A DNA stretch of 64,000 nt from an uncultured Paracoccaceae bacterium (GTDB taxonomy: Bacteria > Pseudomonadota > Alphaproteobacteria > Rhodobacterales > Rhodobacteraceae): NCBI GenBank assembly GCA_947503965.1, contig CANNFU010000003.1, positions 124,001-188,000 of the forward strand, in the 5' to 3' direction. The first letter of the stretch is position 1; the number at the start of each line of letters is the position of its first letter. The notes under the pieces are model-generated. The model was not told the DNA's origin. It saw only the letters and a list, made by a program, of their open reading frames with translations, and searched no databases. Below, piece by piece: positions 26,336-35,123 of this stretch. The position numbers and the translations under genes were made by a program.

Positions 26336-27093
26336 TCGTCGAATAGCCCCTGTGCCCGAAAGCTGAGTTCACACGATTTGCCGATGATCAGATGATCATG
26401 GACTGTGATGCCCAGCGCCGTTGCGACGGCGACGATTTTCTTGGTCATGATAACATCGGCATCCGATGGTGTCGGATCACCTGACGGATGGTTATGTACC
26501 AGAATGAGCGATGCCGCATTAAGCTCCAAAGCCCGTTTTACGACCTCGCGCGGATAAACGGGGACATGGTCGACGGTGCCCTTGGCCTGTTCTTCATCTG
26601 CAATCACGGCGTTCTTGGTGTCAAGAAACAGGATGCGAAATTGTTCGGTCGCACGATGGGCCATGGTGGTGTGGCAGTAATCCAGCAAAGCATCCCAACT
26701 TGACACAACATGCCGCTGCATGACCTTGGCCCGGGCCAGCCTGTGCGCTGCGGCTTCGACGATTTTCAACTCGATAGCGACAGCGTCGCCAACCCCGTCG
26801 ACCTGATGCAATTGGGCGATGGGTGCCGAAAGCACCCGGTTAAAGTCGCCGAACGTATCGATCAGTGTGCGGGCAAGTGGCTTTACATCCCGTCGGGGGA
26901 TTGCGCGAAACAGGACCAGTTCCAGTAGTTCATAGTCTGGAACAGCATTCGCCCCGCCATTCAGGAATCGTTCACGCAGCCGTTTACGGTGGTCGCGGAT
27001 GTAGGATGGCGTTCGGCCCGTCGGTAGCGTCGCCACACTGGTCACATCGTCCAGATCGGCAAACAGATTTCGCATTTCGGCAAACTGAGACAT
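26332..27093 (-). CDS. radC: RadC family protein (JAB/MPN+ domain)
   Basis: 253 residues. An N-terminal helix-hairpin-helix-like part (about 30-110: LRERFLNGGANAVPDYELLELVLF, LHQVDGVGDAVAIELK) precedes a JAB metalloprotease-like domain with the zinc motif HNHPSGDPTPSDAD near residues 200-213. RadC was once linked to DNA repair, but its biochemical role is unclear. The short N-terminal stretch before residue 25 is not conserved in the family as I know it. It lies downstream of dnaJ on the same strand, 41 bases apart. Confidence 0.9.
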   Translation of the reverse strand: MSQFAEMRNLFADLDDVTSVATLPTGRTPSYIRDHRKRLRERFLNGGANAVPDYELLELVLFRAIPRRDVKPLARTLIDTFGDFNRVLSAPIAQLHQVDGVGDAVAIELKIVEAAAHRLARAKVMQRHVVSSWDALLDYCHTTMAHRATEQFRILFLDTKNAVIADEEQAKGTVDHVPVYPREVVKRALELNAASLILVHNHPSGDPTPSDADVIMTKKIVAVATALGITVHDHLIIGKSCELSFRAQGLFDD

Positions 27094-27134
27094 GGCCCCA
27101 GCTTGCGCTTGCTTTAGTTACCGCCCGGTTAACG

Positions 27135-28274
27135 CTAGCTTTTCATCGAGTCCCAAAAGCTTTTGACCGACGCGAAGAAACTCGACCCTTGGGGATTGTT
27201 TTCCTCACTCAGTTTATCGAACTCTCGCAGGATTTCGCGCTGCCGCGCCGTTAGTTTGACAGGTGTTTCCACCGCCAGTTCGATGAACATATCGCCAGTG
27301 GTCCCGCCACGCAGTGCTGGCATACCCTTGCCGCGCAGGCGCATCTGGCGACCCGATTGCGACCCTTCGGGTACTTTGACGCGGCTTCGGCCGCCATCAA
27401 TGGTTGGCACCTCAATCTCACCACCCAAGGCAGCGGTGGCGATCGATACGGGTACGCGGCAGAAAAGGTTCGTGTTCTCACGTTCAAAGAGCGCGTGATC
27501 CTTCACCTCAATAAAGATGTAAAGATCGCCTGTCGGACCGCCACGCATGCCAGCCTCACCCTCACCGGCGAGTCTGATGCGCGTTCCGGTTTCGACACCG
27601 GCCGGGATGTTGACGGACAGCGATTTTTCCTTTTCGACCCGGCCCTGCCCGTGACACGTCTTGCAAGGATTCTTGATTGTCTGTCCCATGCCAGAACATG
27701 TCGGGCAGGTGCGTTCGACCGTAAAGAAGCCCTGCTGTGCACGCACTTTACCCATGCCAGAGCATGTAGGGCATGTTTGCGGCTCTGATCCACCCTCGGC
27801 GCCCGTGCCGTTGCAGGACCCGCAGCCAACCGCCGTGGGAACGGTGATCGTCTTTTGCAATCCTGCAAAGGCATCTTCGAGGTTGATCCGCAGGTTGTAG
27901 CGCAGATCGTTACCGCGTTGCGCGCCGCTACGCCTGCCGCCACCGCGGCCGCCGCCCATGAAATCGCCAAACAGGTCATCGAACACGTCTGAAAACGCAC
28001 TGGCAAAGTCACCCTGTTGTCCGCGCGCGCCACCGCCGCCCATGCCGTTTTCAAAAGCGGCGTGACCGTAGCGGTCATAGGCCGCTTTCTTGTTTTCGTC
28101 TTTCAGAACCTCGTAAGCCTCGTTCGCCTCTTTGAACTGGGCTTCGGCATTCGGGTTGTCGGAATTGCGATCCGGGTGCAGCTCTTTCGCCTTTTGGCGA
28201 TAGGCCTTTTTGATCGCCGCTGCGTCAGCACCTTTGGCGACACCCAAAACTTCGTAATAGTCACGTTTTGCCAT
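27135..28274 (-). CDS. dnaJ: Chaperone DnaJ (Hsp40)
   Basis: 379 residues, full-length type I DnaJ. The J domain occupies residues 1-70 with the HPD motif in [13 protein letters not shown] Gly-rich linker ([21 protein letters not shown]) follows to about residue 125. The zinc-finger region (about 145-225) has four CxxCxGxG repeats ([16 protein letters not shown] twice, CKTCHGQG). The two substrate-binding domains end near 345. It stimulates DnaK ATPase and delivers unfolded clients. It lies 76 bases downstream of dnaK behind a stem-loop that probably reduces read-through. Confidence 0.96.
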   Translation of the reverse strand: MAKRDYYEVLGVAKGADAAAIKKAYRQKAKELHPDRNSDNPNAEAQFKEANEAYEVLKDENKKAAYDRYGHAAFENGMGGGGARGQQGDFASAFSDVFDDLFGDFMGGGRGGGRRSGAQRGNDLRYNLRINLEDAFAGLQKTITVPTAVGCGSCNGTGAEGGSEPQTCPTCSGMGKVRAQQGFFTVERTCPTCSGMGQTIKNPCKTCHGQGRVEKEKSLSVNIPAGVETGTRIRLAGEGEAGMRGGPTGDLYIFIEVKDHALFERENTNLFCRVPVSIATAALGGEIEVPTIDGGRSRVKVPEGSQSGRQMRLRGKGMPALRGGTTGDMFIELAVETPVKLTARQREILREFDKLSEENNPQGSSFFASVKSFWDSMKS

Positions 28275-28295
28275 GATACTTTTCCCCTCGGGAAT

Positions 28296-28327
28296 GGAAA
28301 AGACCGACCCTTAGGCAGGGCCGGTCC
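28296..28327 (-). terminator. Stem-loop between dnaK and dnaJ
   Basis: On the minus strand GACCGGCCCT (28326-28317) pairs with AGGGTCGGTC (28311-28302), with a five-base loop, followed by TTTTCC. It starts about 25 bases after the dnaK stop and probably acts as a partial terminator, keeping dnaJ below dnaK. Confidence 0.65.
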
Positions 28328-28350
28328 GTTTTCCTTAACGGCGTGCAGCC

Positions 28351-30261
28351 TTAGTTGTCACGCTTGTCGTCGCCCAGGTCTTCGAAGTCGGCATCAAGGA
28401 TGTCGTCATCGGCAGCTTTCGCTTCTGGCTCTGCTTCGCCTTCGGCCTCTTGCTGCGCCTTGTAGATGGCTTCACCCAGCTTCATGGCCGCTTCGGTCAC
28501 GTTCTGGATGCCCGACTTGATCTTGTCGGCCTTCGCATCATCGGCTTCCAGATCATCCTTGAGCGCGGCAATGGCCAGTTCGATCGCTTCGATTGTCGTT
28601 GGATCAACCTTGTCGGCATGCTCTTCCATCGACTTTTCGGTCGAATGGATGAGGCTTTCCGCCTGGTTTTTCGCATCGACCAGTTCACGGCGTTCCTTGT
28701 CGGCCTCGGCATTCGCCTCGGCGTCCTTGACCATTGCTTCGATATCCTCGTCTGACAGACCGCCAGAGGCTTGGATCGTGATCTTCTGTTCCTTGCCGGT
28801 GCCTTTATCCTTGGCGCCGACCTCAACGATGCCGTTGGCATCGATGTCAAAGGTCACTTCGATCTGCGGCATGCCGCGTGGGGCCGGTGGGATATCTTCC
28901 AAGTTGAACTGACCAAGCATCTTGTTGTCGGCTGCCATCTCGCGCTCACCCTGGAACACGCGCAGCGTCACGGCGTTCTGGTTGTCTTCGGCGGTCGAGA
29001 AGACTTGCGACTTCTTGGTCGGGATTGTCGTGTTTCGGTCGATCAGACGGGTAAAGACACCACCCAGCGTTTCGATACCCAACGACAGTGGCGTCACGTC
29101 CAGAAGAACAACGTCTTTCACGTCTCCCTGCAGAACACCGGCCTGAATGGCGGCGCCCATGGCCACCACTTCGTCAGGGTTCACACCTTGGTGGGCTTCC
29201 TTGCCAAAGAATTTGGCAACTTCTTCCTTCACCTTCGGCATACGGGTCATACCACCGACCAGAACGACCTCATCAATATCGCTGACCGACAGGCCCGCGT
29301 CCTTGATGGCGTCTTTGCATGGTTTGATCGATTGCTTGATCAAGTCGGAAACCAGGCTTTCCAGCTTTGCACGGGTCAGCTTCATGACCATGTGCAGCGG
29401 CTGACCGTTTGATCCCATAGAGATAAACGGCTGGTTGATTTCGGTGCTGGAGGACGAGGACAGTTCGATCTTCGCCTTTTCAGCCGCTTCTTTCAGGCGC
29501 TGCAGCGCCATCTTGTCCTTGGTCAGGTCGACAGAGTTCTCTTTCTTAAACTCGTCAGCCAGATAGTTGACGATGCGCATGTCAAAGTCTTCACCACCCA
29601 GGAACGTATCCCCGTTGGTGGATTTAACTTCGAACAGCCCGTCGTCGATTTCCAGGATGGTCACGTCGAATGTACCACCACCAAGGTCATAAACGGCGAT
29701 GGTTTTGCTGTCTTTCTTGTCGAGGCCGTAGGCCAGCGCGGCTGCAGTCGGTTCGTTGATGATCCGCAAGACCTCAAGGCCCGCAATCTTGCCGGCGTCT
29801 TTGGTCGCCTGACGCTGCGCATCGTTGAAATACGCAGGCACGGTGATCACGGCCTGTGTCACGTCTTCGCCAAGATAGGTCTCGGCGGTTTCTTTCATCT
29901 TGCCAAGAATGAAGGCAGAGATCTGGCTGGGAGAGTATTTCTCACCCTTGGCCTCGACCCATGCGTCACCGTTACCGCCATCGACGATAGAGAAAGGCAT
30001 GTTCTTCTTTTCTTTGGCCAGGTCCTTGTCGTCGAACCGACGACCGATCAGACGTTTGACTGCAAAGATTGTATTCTCGGGGTTTGTGACGGCCTGACGT
30101 TTGGCCGGCTGGCCAACAAGGCGTTCGTCATCAGTGAAAGCAACGATAGATGGCGTTGTGCGCGCACCTTCGGCATTTTCAATTACACGTGGTTTTGAGC
30201 CATCCATGATGGCGATACAGGAGTTGGTGGTTCCCAGGTCGATACCAATAACTTTAGCCAT
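28351..30261 (-). CDS. dnaK: Chaperone DnaK (Hsp70)
   Basis: ATP-driven protein-folding chaperone, 636 residues. The nucleotide-binding domain (1-385) starts with [11 protein letters not shown] and has [35 protein letters not shown] and [10 protein letters not shown]. The linker [15 protein letters not shown] and the substrate-binding domain follow, then a helical lid and a negatively charged tail ending [15 protein letters not shown] heat-shock type promoter is visible about 110 bases upstream. dnaJ follows on the same strand; grpE is not in view. Confidence 0.98.
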   Translation of the reverse strand: MAKVIGIDLGTTNSCIAIMDGSKPRVIENAEGARTTPSIVAFTDDERLVGQPAKRQAVTNPENTIFAVKRLIGRRFDDKDLAKEKKNMPFSIVDGGNGDAWVEAKGEKYSPSQISAFILGKMKETAETYLGEDVTQAVITVPAYFNDAQRQATKDAGKIAGLEVLRIINEPTAAALAYGLDKKDSKTIAVYDLGGGTFDVTILEIDDGLFEVKSTNGDTFLGGEDFDMRIVNYLADEFKKENSVDLTKDKMALQRLKEAAEKAKIELSSSSSTEINQPFISMGSNGQPLHMVMKLTRAKLESLVSDLIKQSIKPCKDAIKDAGLSVSDIDEVVLVGGMTRMPKVKEEVAKFFGKEAHQGVNPDEVVAMGAAIQAGVLQGDVKDVVLLDVTPLSLGIETLGGVFTRLIDRNTTIPTKKSQVFSTAEDNQNAVTLRVFQGEREMAADNKMLGQFNLEDIPPAPRGMPQIEVTFDIDANGIVEVGAKDKGTGKEQKITIQASGGLSDEDIEAMVKDAEANAEADKERRELVDAKNQAESLIHSTEKSMEEHADKVDPTTIEAIELAIAALKDDLEADDAKADKIKSGIQNVTEAAMKLGEAIYKAQQEAEGEAEPEAKAADDDILDADFEDLGDDKRDN

Positions 30262-30369
30262 TTTTCAAATCCCTCTACTTCAGGCGGTTTGAGCGGCGCG
30301 AACCCGTTTCGGCACCCGCGCCAGTTACATGAGTCAGTTTCAAGGCTGATCCCGAAACTTCGATCTTAG

Positions 30370-30401
30370 CGTATATAGGGACGGGTTTTGGGGGCTGCAA
30401 G
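30370..30401 (-). promoter_or_regulatory. Alphaproteobacterial heat-shock (sigma-32) promoter of dnaK
   Basis: On the minus strand CTTG (30401-30398), 18 bases, then CCTATATACG (30379-30370). This matches the published alphaproteobacterial heat-shock consensus CTTG-N17/18-CYTATNTNNG at every fixed position. The same bases also read as a sigma-70 pair TTGCAG-N17-TATATA. Start of transcription would be near 30363, leaving a leader of about 100 bases. No CIRCE inverted repeat was seen, so HrcA control is not indicated. Confidence 0.7.
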
Positions 30402-30477
30402 CGTCGGGTCGCCAGTAAAACAAAGAAATATCGCAGGCTGGCATGGTACCATCAACGGTCACATTCATTAACCTAAG

Positions 30478-31299
30478 TTAACGTCCTGCAGTCCAGCTAA
30501 GCGACATGCTGCGCCGGGTAAAGAATTCACCCAGCATCCCAATCATCAGCACGACGAGTGATACATAAATCGGATAGGTGACCGACGTAACGAACGGGTT
30601 GTAGTGTAAAAAGACAAAACCCCGCAATTGGTCAATGATGTGGAACAGCGGGTTCCAGTCAAAAAGCGCAATCATTGTTGCCGGCAGCGTATTCACGACA
30701 AACATCTTGCCAGAGGCAATCATATTGATCCGCACATAGAAGGTTCGCAAAAGCCCGGCAAAATCGGGGATCCACGGCGTCAGTGCAAGAAAGACCGTGC
30801 CGACCGCCAGCCCGGAAAACCACGCCAGCAATAGCATCAGCAATGCGTTGGCGGGTTCGTAGATTGAAATGGGCGTGACAAGGATATGGTAGAAAAGCAG
30901 TAGCGTGCCCAAGGCGAAAATCTGTGTATAAAGCGCTGACACGGCAGATGATATGATCGCGACGAACGTATTCATGGGCGCATGTTTCATCATCGGCGAC
31001 GCCGGCCCGTCGGCCCCGGCGACCGCTGTCAGTGCCTTGATATGCGTCATGTAGACGAAGATGCCTGTCATGATGAAAAGCAGAAAATCGCCGCGGATCG
31101 GTGAACTGCGCAATCCCAACACCAGAAACATGAACAAGAACGCCATCACCATCACCAAGCTTCGCATGATGTCGAGTGCGATCCCAACGACCGCGTTACG
31201 GTGTCCCTGCCGCACCTTGCGCACGATAGAGTGATAGATCACTTCCACCATGCTCCAAAAGCTCTGGCGATTTGAATTCACTGTTTTGGGTTCGAACAT
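30478..31299 (-). CDS. ABC-2 type polysaccharide export permease
   Basis: About 273 residues from ATG 31299; a GTG at 31380 would add 27 residues that have no membrane or family character. After a cytoplasmic start there are about six hydrophobic segments. The segment SLLEVIYH-like WSMVEVIYHSIVRKVRQGHRN, then IRGDFLLFIMTGIFVYMTH, GPASPMMKHAPMN and SGKMFVVNTLPATMIALFDWNPLFHIIDQLRG are typical of KpsM/Wzm-type permeases that move lipid-linked polysaccharides out of the cytoplasm. No partner ATPase gene is adjacent, so the ATPase must be elsewhere. Divergent from cysQ; close to the glycan block. Confidence 0.8.
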   Translation of the reverse strand: MFEPKTVNSNRQSFWSMVEVIYHSIVRKVRQGHRNAVVGIALDIMRSLVMVMAFLFMFLVLGLRSSPIRGDFLLFIMTGIFVYMTHIKALTAVAGADGPASPMMKHAPMNTFVAIISSAVSALYTQIFALGTLLLFYHILVTPISIYEPANALLMLLLAWFSGLAVGTVFLALTPWIPDFAGLLRTFYVRINMIASGKMFVVNTLPATMIALFDWNPLFHIIDQLRGFVFLHYNPFVTSVTYPIYVSLVVLMIGMLGEFFTRRSMSLSWTAGR

Positions 31300-31426
31300 G
31301 CGGGTTCTAACGTCCTGAGAATGGTTGCCTTTTGCCAGAGACAGTATTGCATCCCATCCTTGCTGATCGATTGATGGCACAGCATAAGGGTATCATCGCG
31401 CAAAAACAATCATAGGGGCTGTGGGG

Positions 31427-32224
31427 ATGGAGTATGACAAGCTGACGCGCTGGATGCGCGCCCTGGCTTTACGTGCGGGCGACAAGATCATGGAAATCTA
31501 TAACACCGATGATCTGGATATCCGTGCCAAAGGCGATGATAGCCCCGTTACCGCCGCGGATGAGGCCGCGGATGCCATCATCAGTGCAGGCTTGCGCGAA
31601 GCCTTCCCCGATGTGCCCTTGGTGACGGAAGAGCAAGCCGCATCGCATGGCCAGGATGTGCAGACATTCCTGATTGTTGATCCGCTGGATGGCACGAAAG
31701 AGTTCATCAAGCGCCGGGGCGAGTTTACGGTCAACATCGCCTATGTCGAAAGCGGAATACCGGTCCGTGGCGTCGTTTACGCGCCTGCCATCGGGCGAAT
31801 GTTTTTCACGGATGCCGACGGTCAATCCGTCGAGGAAACCGGCTTGTTTGACAAAACCCAGGTCGGGCCGACCAAAGTGTTGCGTGTTTCGCAACCTGAC
31901 AATGACGCCCTGATGGTTGTGGCGTCCAAATCGCATCGGGATCAGGCAACCGACGACTATATCGGCCGCTACCGGGTCGCGGATATGAAAAGCGCCGGAT
32001 CGTCGTTGAAATTCTGTCTGGTCGCAACGGGCGAGGCGGACCTGTACCCCCGTCTGGGACGCACGATGGAGTGGGACACTGCTGCGGGCCATGCCGTGTT
32101 GGCCGGCGCCGGCGGTGATGTTGTGCGCTTTGATGATCATACGCCGTTGCGTTACGGCAAAGCGGGTTTTGAAAATCCGTTCTTTATCGCCTTGGCCCCC
32201 GGCGTTGTATTGGAGAAGATCTGA
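31427..32224 (+). CDS. cysQ: 3'(2'),5'-bisphosphate nucleotidase CysQ
   Basis: Magnesium-dependent phosphatase that turns PAP into AMP and phosphate, removing a product of PAPS-dependent sulfation. 265 residues from ATG 31427 (a GTG six bases upstream is also in frame). Metal-site motifs are VTEEQA near residue 66, DPLDGTKEFIKRRGEFTVNI near 84-103, and EWDTAAGHAVLAGAGG near 211-226. The family also includes inositol monophosphatases, but the DPLDGTKEF and GEFTVNI combination is that of CysQ. It overlaps kdsB by one base and lies 6 kb upstream of a sulfotransferase gene on the same strand. Confidence 0.9.
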   Translation: MEYDKLTRWMRALALRAGDKIMEIYNTDDLDIRAKGDDSPVTAADEAADAIISAGLREAFPDVPLVTEEQAASHGQDVQTFLIVDPLDGTKEFIKRRGEFTVNIAYVESGIPVRGVVYAPAIGRMFFTDADGQSVEETGLFDKTQVGPTKVLRVSQPDNDALMVVASKSHRDQATDDYIGRYRVADMKSAGSSLKFCLVATGEADLYPRLGRTMEWDTAAGHAVLAGAGGDVVRFDDHTPLRYGKAGFENPFFIALAPGVVLEKI

Positions 32225-33024
32225 TGCCCGTTCTGATCGTGATTCCGGCGCGCTATGCCTCAACCCGTTATCCCGGCAAGCCGCTGGTCGAACTGCGTGG
32301 CGCCACCGGAGAGGCCAAAAGCCTGATCCGTCGGTCATGGGATGCCGCCATGCAGGTTGATGGCGTTGACAGGGTGGTCGTTGCAACAGATGACGACCGT
32401 GTTGCCAAGGCTGCACAGGCATTTGGGGCCGACGTCGTCATGACCTCAACAACATGTCAAAACGGGACCGAACGCTGCGCCGAGGCGGTGGACGTGTTGG
32501 GCGGTGGCTATGATATTGTCGTCAATCTGCAAGGCGATGCGCCGCTTACGCCGGCATGGTTCATCTCGGAACTTGTTGCCGGGCTCAGGTCGCATCCAGA
32601 GGCAGATGTGGCAACGCCAGTGTTGCGCACCGATGGCGCGATGCTGAACGATCTACTGGCTGATCGTCGGGCCGGGCGTGTGGGCGGTACGACGGCCGTC
32701 TTTGGCGCTGATCACAATGCGCTTTATTTCTCAAAAGAAGTGATTCCCTTCACCGGCAGGACATTTGCCGATGGCGATGAAACGCCCGTGTTCCATCATG
32801 TCGGTGTGTATGCCTATCGGCCCGCAGCACTGGCCGCATATCCCACTTGGGCCGCTGGCCCCTTGGAAAAGCTGGAAGGCCTTGAACAATTGCGTTTCCT
32901 CGAACGCAGTACTGCGTTACTATGTGTCGAAGTGGATGCGAAGGGGCGGCAGTTCTGGGAATTGAACAACCCAGAAGATGTACCCAAAATCGAATCCATG
33001 TTGGCACAGATGGGGCTCGCCTGA
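32224..33024 (+). CDS. kdsB: 3-deoxy-manno-octulosonate cytidylyltransferase KdsB
   Basis: Activates KDO as CMP-KDO for LPS inner-core or capsule synthesis. 266 residues. The N-terminal IPARYASTRYPGKPLVEL is the CTP-binding signature; VVATDDDRV and TCQNGTERCAEAV follow, and VVNLQGDAPL carries the conserved acidic residue. In most KdsB the last motif reads QGDEPL; here the residue is Ala, a difference worth noting. The start shares a base with the cysQ stop. About 120 AT-rich bases separate it from galU. Confidence 0.92.
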   Translation: MPVLIVIPARYASTRYPGKPLVELRGATGEAKSLIRRSWDAAMQVDGVDRVVVATDDDRVAKAAQAFGADVVMTSTTCQNGTERCAEAVDVLGGGYDIVVNLQGDAPLTPAWFISELVAGLRSHPEADVATPVLRTDGAMLNDLLADRRAGRVGGTTAVFGADHNALYFSKEVIPFTGRTFADGDETPVFHHVGVYAYRPAALAAYPTWAAGPLEKLEGLEQLRFLERSTALLCVEVDAKGRQFWELNNPEDVPKIESMLAQMGLA

Positions 33025-33147
33025 CGCTGATTTGCCCGAAACGCGGCCAGAAAAGTCTAATTGCCTTAAATTATTTATCATTTTTGACTTAATATGGTCG
33101 TGATAAATCGCTACACCGCCCGGCATTATCCTAGGAAAGGTATTGCA

Positions 33148-34041
33148 ATGCATAAGAGAGTTACAAAAGCGATTTTCCCCGTGGCCGGTTTGGGCACACG
33201 GTTCCTTCCTGCGACCAAGTCAGTGCCAAAGGAGATCATGACACTCGTTGATCGCCCGCTGATTCAGTATGCGATTGACGAGGCGCGCGCGGCGGGCATC
33301 GAAGACTTCATTTTCGTGACATCGCGCGGGAAATCCGCGCTTGAGGATTATTTCGACCATGCGCCTGATCTGGAGGCTTCATTAAAAGCATCCGGCAAGC
33401 ATGAGCTGCTCGAGATTCTGCAAAACACAAATATGGACAGCGGCACCATCGCCTATCTGCGCCAACACAAGCCATTGGGTCTGGGTCATGCTGTGTCCTG
33501 CGCGCGCAAGCTGATCGGGAATGAACCCTTCGCGGTCATACTGCCCGACGATGTCATCGCGGCTGAAAAGCCGTGTTTGCAGCAGATGGTTGAAGCCTAT
33601 GAAGAAACCGGCGGTGCCATGGTTGCCACGATGGAGGTCGCCCCGGACAAGATATCATCCTACGGCGTTCTGGATGTCGAAAGTCAGGACAGCGCAGTGA
33701 TGAAAGTCAACGCCATGGTTGAAAAACCGGCCAAGGGCAAAGCACCATCGAACCTGGCCGTGATCGGACGCTATATCCTGAACCCGAATGTTTTGTGCAA
33801 CTTTGATCATCTGGGGCGTGGTGCCGGTGGTGAATACCAACTGACCGATGCAATTGCGCATGAAATCACTGCCGGTCGCAACGTATACGGCTACCGCTTT
33901 GAAGGGCAGCGCTTTGATTGTGGATCAAAGGCTGGATTCCTCCAGGCCACAGTGGCTTTCGCGCTTGCCCGCGATGATCTGCGGGATGAATTGTCGGATT
34001 ATCTGGCGCAACTGCATGCAACACGTCACGCGGCACAGTAA
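33148..34041 (+). CDS. galU: UTP-glucose-1-phosphate uridylyltransferase GalU
   Basis: Makes UDP-glucose from UTP and glucose-1-phosphate, a precursor for LPS, exopolysaccharide and UDP-glucuronate/UDP-xylose. 297 residues. The nucleotide-binding start is AIFPVAGLGTRFLPATKSVPKE and later motifs are HKPLGLGHAV, PFAVILPDDVI, MVEKP and GGEYQLTDAI. ATG 33148 was chosen because AGGAAAGG at 33133-33140 precedes it; the open frame begins 54 bases earlier in AT-rich sequence that looks like a promoter region. It begins the row galU, two GT2-like genes, GT14-like gene and sulfotransferase. Confidence 0.95.
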   Translation: MHKRVTKAIFPVAGLGTRFLPATKSVPKEIMTLVDRPLIQYAIDEARAAGIEDFIFVTSRGKSALEDYFDHAPDLEASLKASGKHELLEILQNTNMDSGTIAYLRQHKPLGLGHAVSCARKLIGNEPFAVILPDDVIAAEKPCLQQMVEAYEETGGAMVATMEVAPDKISSYGVLDVESQDSAVMKVNAMVEKPAKGKAPSNLAVIGRYILNPNVLCNFDHLGRGAGGEYQLTDAIAHEITAGRNVYGYRFEGQRFDCGSKAGFLQATVAFALARDDLRDELSDYLAQLHATRHAAQ

Positions 34042-34050
34042 GGACCGCGT

Positions 34051-35088
34051 ATGACGGCCATCCATCGTGGTCCGGTATCTGCGGCTGTCTTTGCGTACCG
34101 GATGCGATGGAAACGGCGGCGGTTGCTGTTCCGAATTTGGCGAAAGCGTCGGCAGATCACGCCGGTCTGTGACCGGACAACGGTCATTCGACCGGGCGCG
34201 ATCCTGTGCTTCTCTACAGTGCGTAATGAAATGCTGCGTCTGCCGTTCTTCCTGGCGCATTATCGCAAGTTGGGCGTATCGCATTTTTTGTTCGTCGATA
34301 ACGACAGTGACGACGGGACGGCGGCGTTCTTGGCCGCGCAGCCTGATGTGTCGCTTTGGAAAACATCACAAAGCTATCGGTTATCCCGTTTCGGGATGGA
34401 TTGGCTGGGTTGGTTACAATGGACTTATGGGCATGGGCACTGGTGCCTGACCGTCGATGCAGATGAGCTGCTGATCTATCCGCATTGCGAACAACGGGAT
34501 TTGCATGCGCTGACCAACTGGTTGGACGGGCAAGGCGCAAGGTCGTTCGGGGCGCTGATGCTGGACATGTATCCCAAGGGGCCGCTTGACCAGCATGACC
34601 ATCACCCCGGGGATGATCCGACAAAGCTGCTTGCCTGGTTTGATGCTGCCAATTATCGCCAAAGGCCACATCCTGTTTACGATAACTTGTGGACTCAAGG
34701 GGGCGTACGGGAACGGGTCTTCTTTGCAGCTGAGCCGCACAAGGCCCCGACGTTAAGCAAGACACCCCTTGTGCGCTGGCATTGGCGGCACGTCTATGTC
34801 AGCTCGACACATCAAATGTTGCCACGCAAGTTGAACCAGGTATTCGACCCGGACAGTGATGCCAAGACGACAGGTGTCTTGTTGCACACCAAGTTCCTGC
34901 CCAACATTGCCGCGAAATCAGCAGAAGAGCTAACGCGCCGGCAACACTTTGAGAATAGTGATCTGTATCAGACCTATCATCAGCGGCTGACGGAAAGCCC
35001 GGATTTGTGGTGTCCAACATCCACCCGCTATGAAGGACCTGCGCAATTGACCAGATTAGGGTTGATGTCAAAAGGACGTTGGGTCTGA
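34051..35088 (+). CDS. GT2-like glycosyltransferase, first of two tandem paralogues
   Basis: 345 residues, soluble, basic N-terminus (RMRWKRRRLLFRIWRKRRQ). The GT-A-like core shows CFSTVRNEMLRLPFFLAHYRKLGV, a nucleotide-binding FVDNDSDDGTAAFL, and a metal-site-like LTVDADELLIYP, near residues 50-150. This N-terminal pattern belongs to the Glyco_tranf_2_4 group of family 2 transferases. Acceptor and sugar are unknown. It starts nine bases after galU and closely resembles the next gene. A variant of about ten residues (FGALMLDMYPKGP) is shared with the paralogue. Confidence 0.82.
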   Translation: MTAIHRGPVSAAVFAYRMRWKRRRLLFRIWRKRRQITPVCDRTTVIRPGAILCFSTVRNEMLRLPFFLAHYRKLGVSHFLFVDNDSDDGTAAFLAAQPDVSLWKTSQSYRLSRFGMDWLGWLQWTYGHGHWCLTVDADELLIYPHCEQRDLHALTNWLDGQGARSFGALMLDMYPKGPLDQHDHHPGDDPTKLLAWFDAANYRQRPHPVYDNLWTQGGVRERVFFAAEPHKAPTLSKTPLVRWHWRHVYVSSTHQMLPRKLNQVFDPDSDAKTTGVLLHTKFLPNIAAKSAEELTRRQHFENSDLYQTYHQRLTESPDLWCPTSTRYEGPAQLTRLGLMSKGRWV

Positions 35089-35123
35089 TATGACCATGCT
35101 CAACTACCGGGATATGTGCTGAA

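Noticed and set aside
30262..30477. CIRCE operator upstream of dnaK
   Set aside because: No TTAGCACTC-N9-GAGTGCTAA type repeat could be found in either direction.
35101..35123. Start of the second GT2-like gene upstream of TTG 35124
   Set aside because: Stop codons and lack of similarity to the paralogue rule out a useful earlier start.
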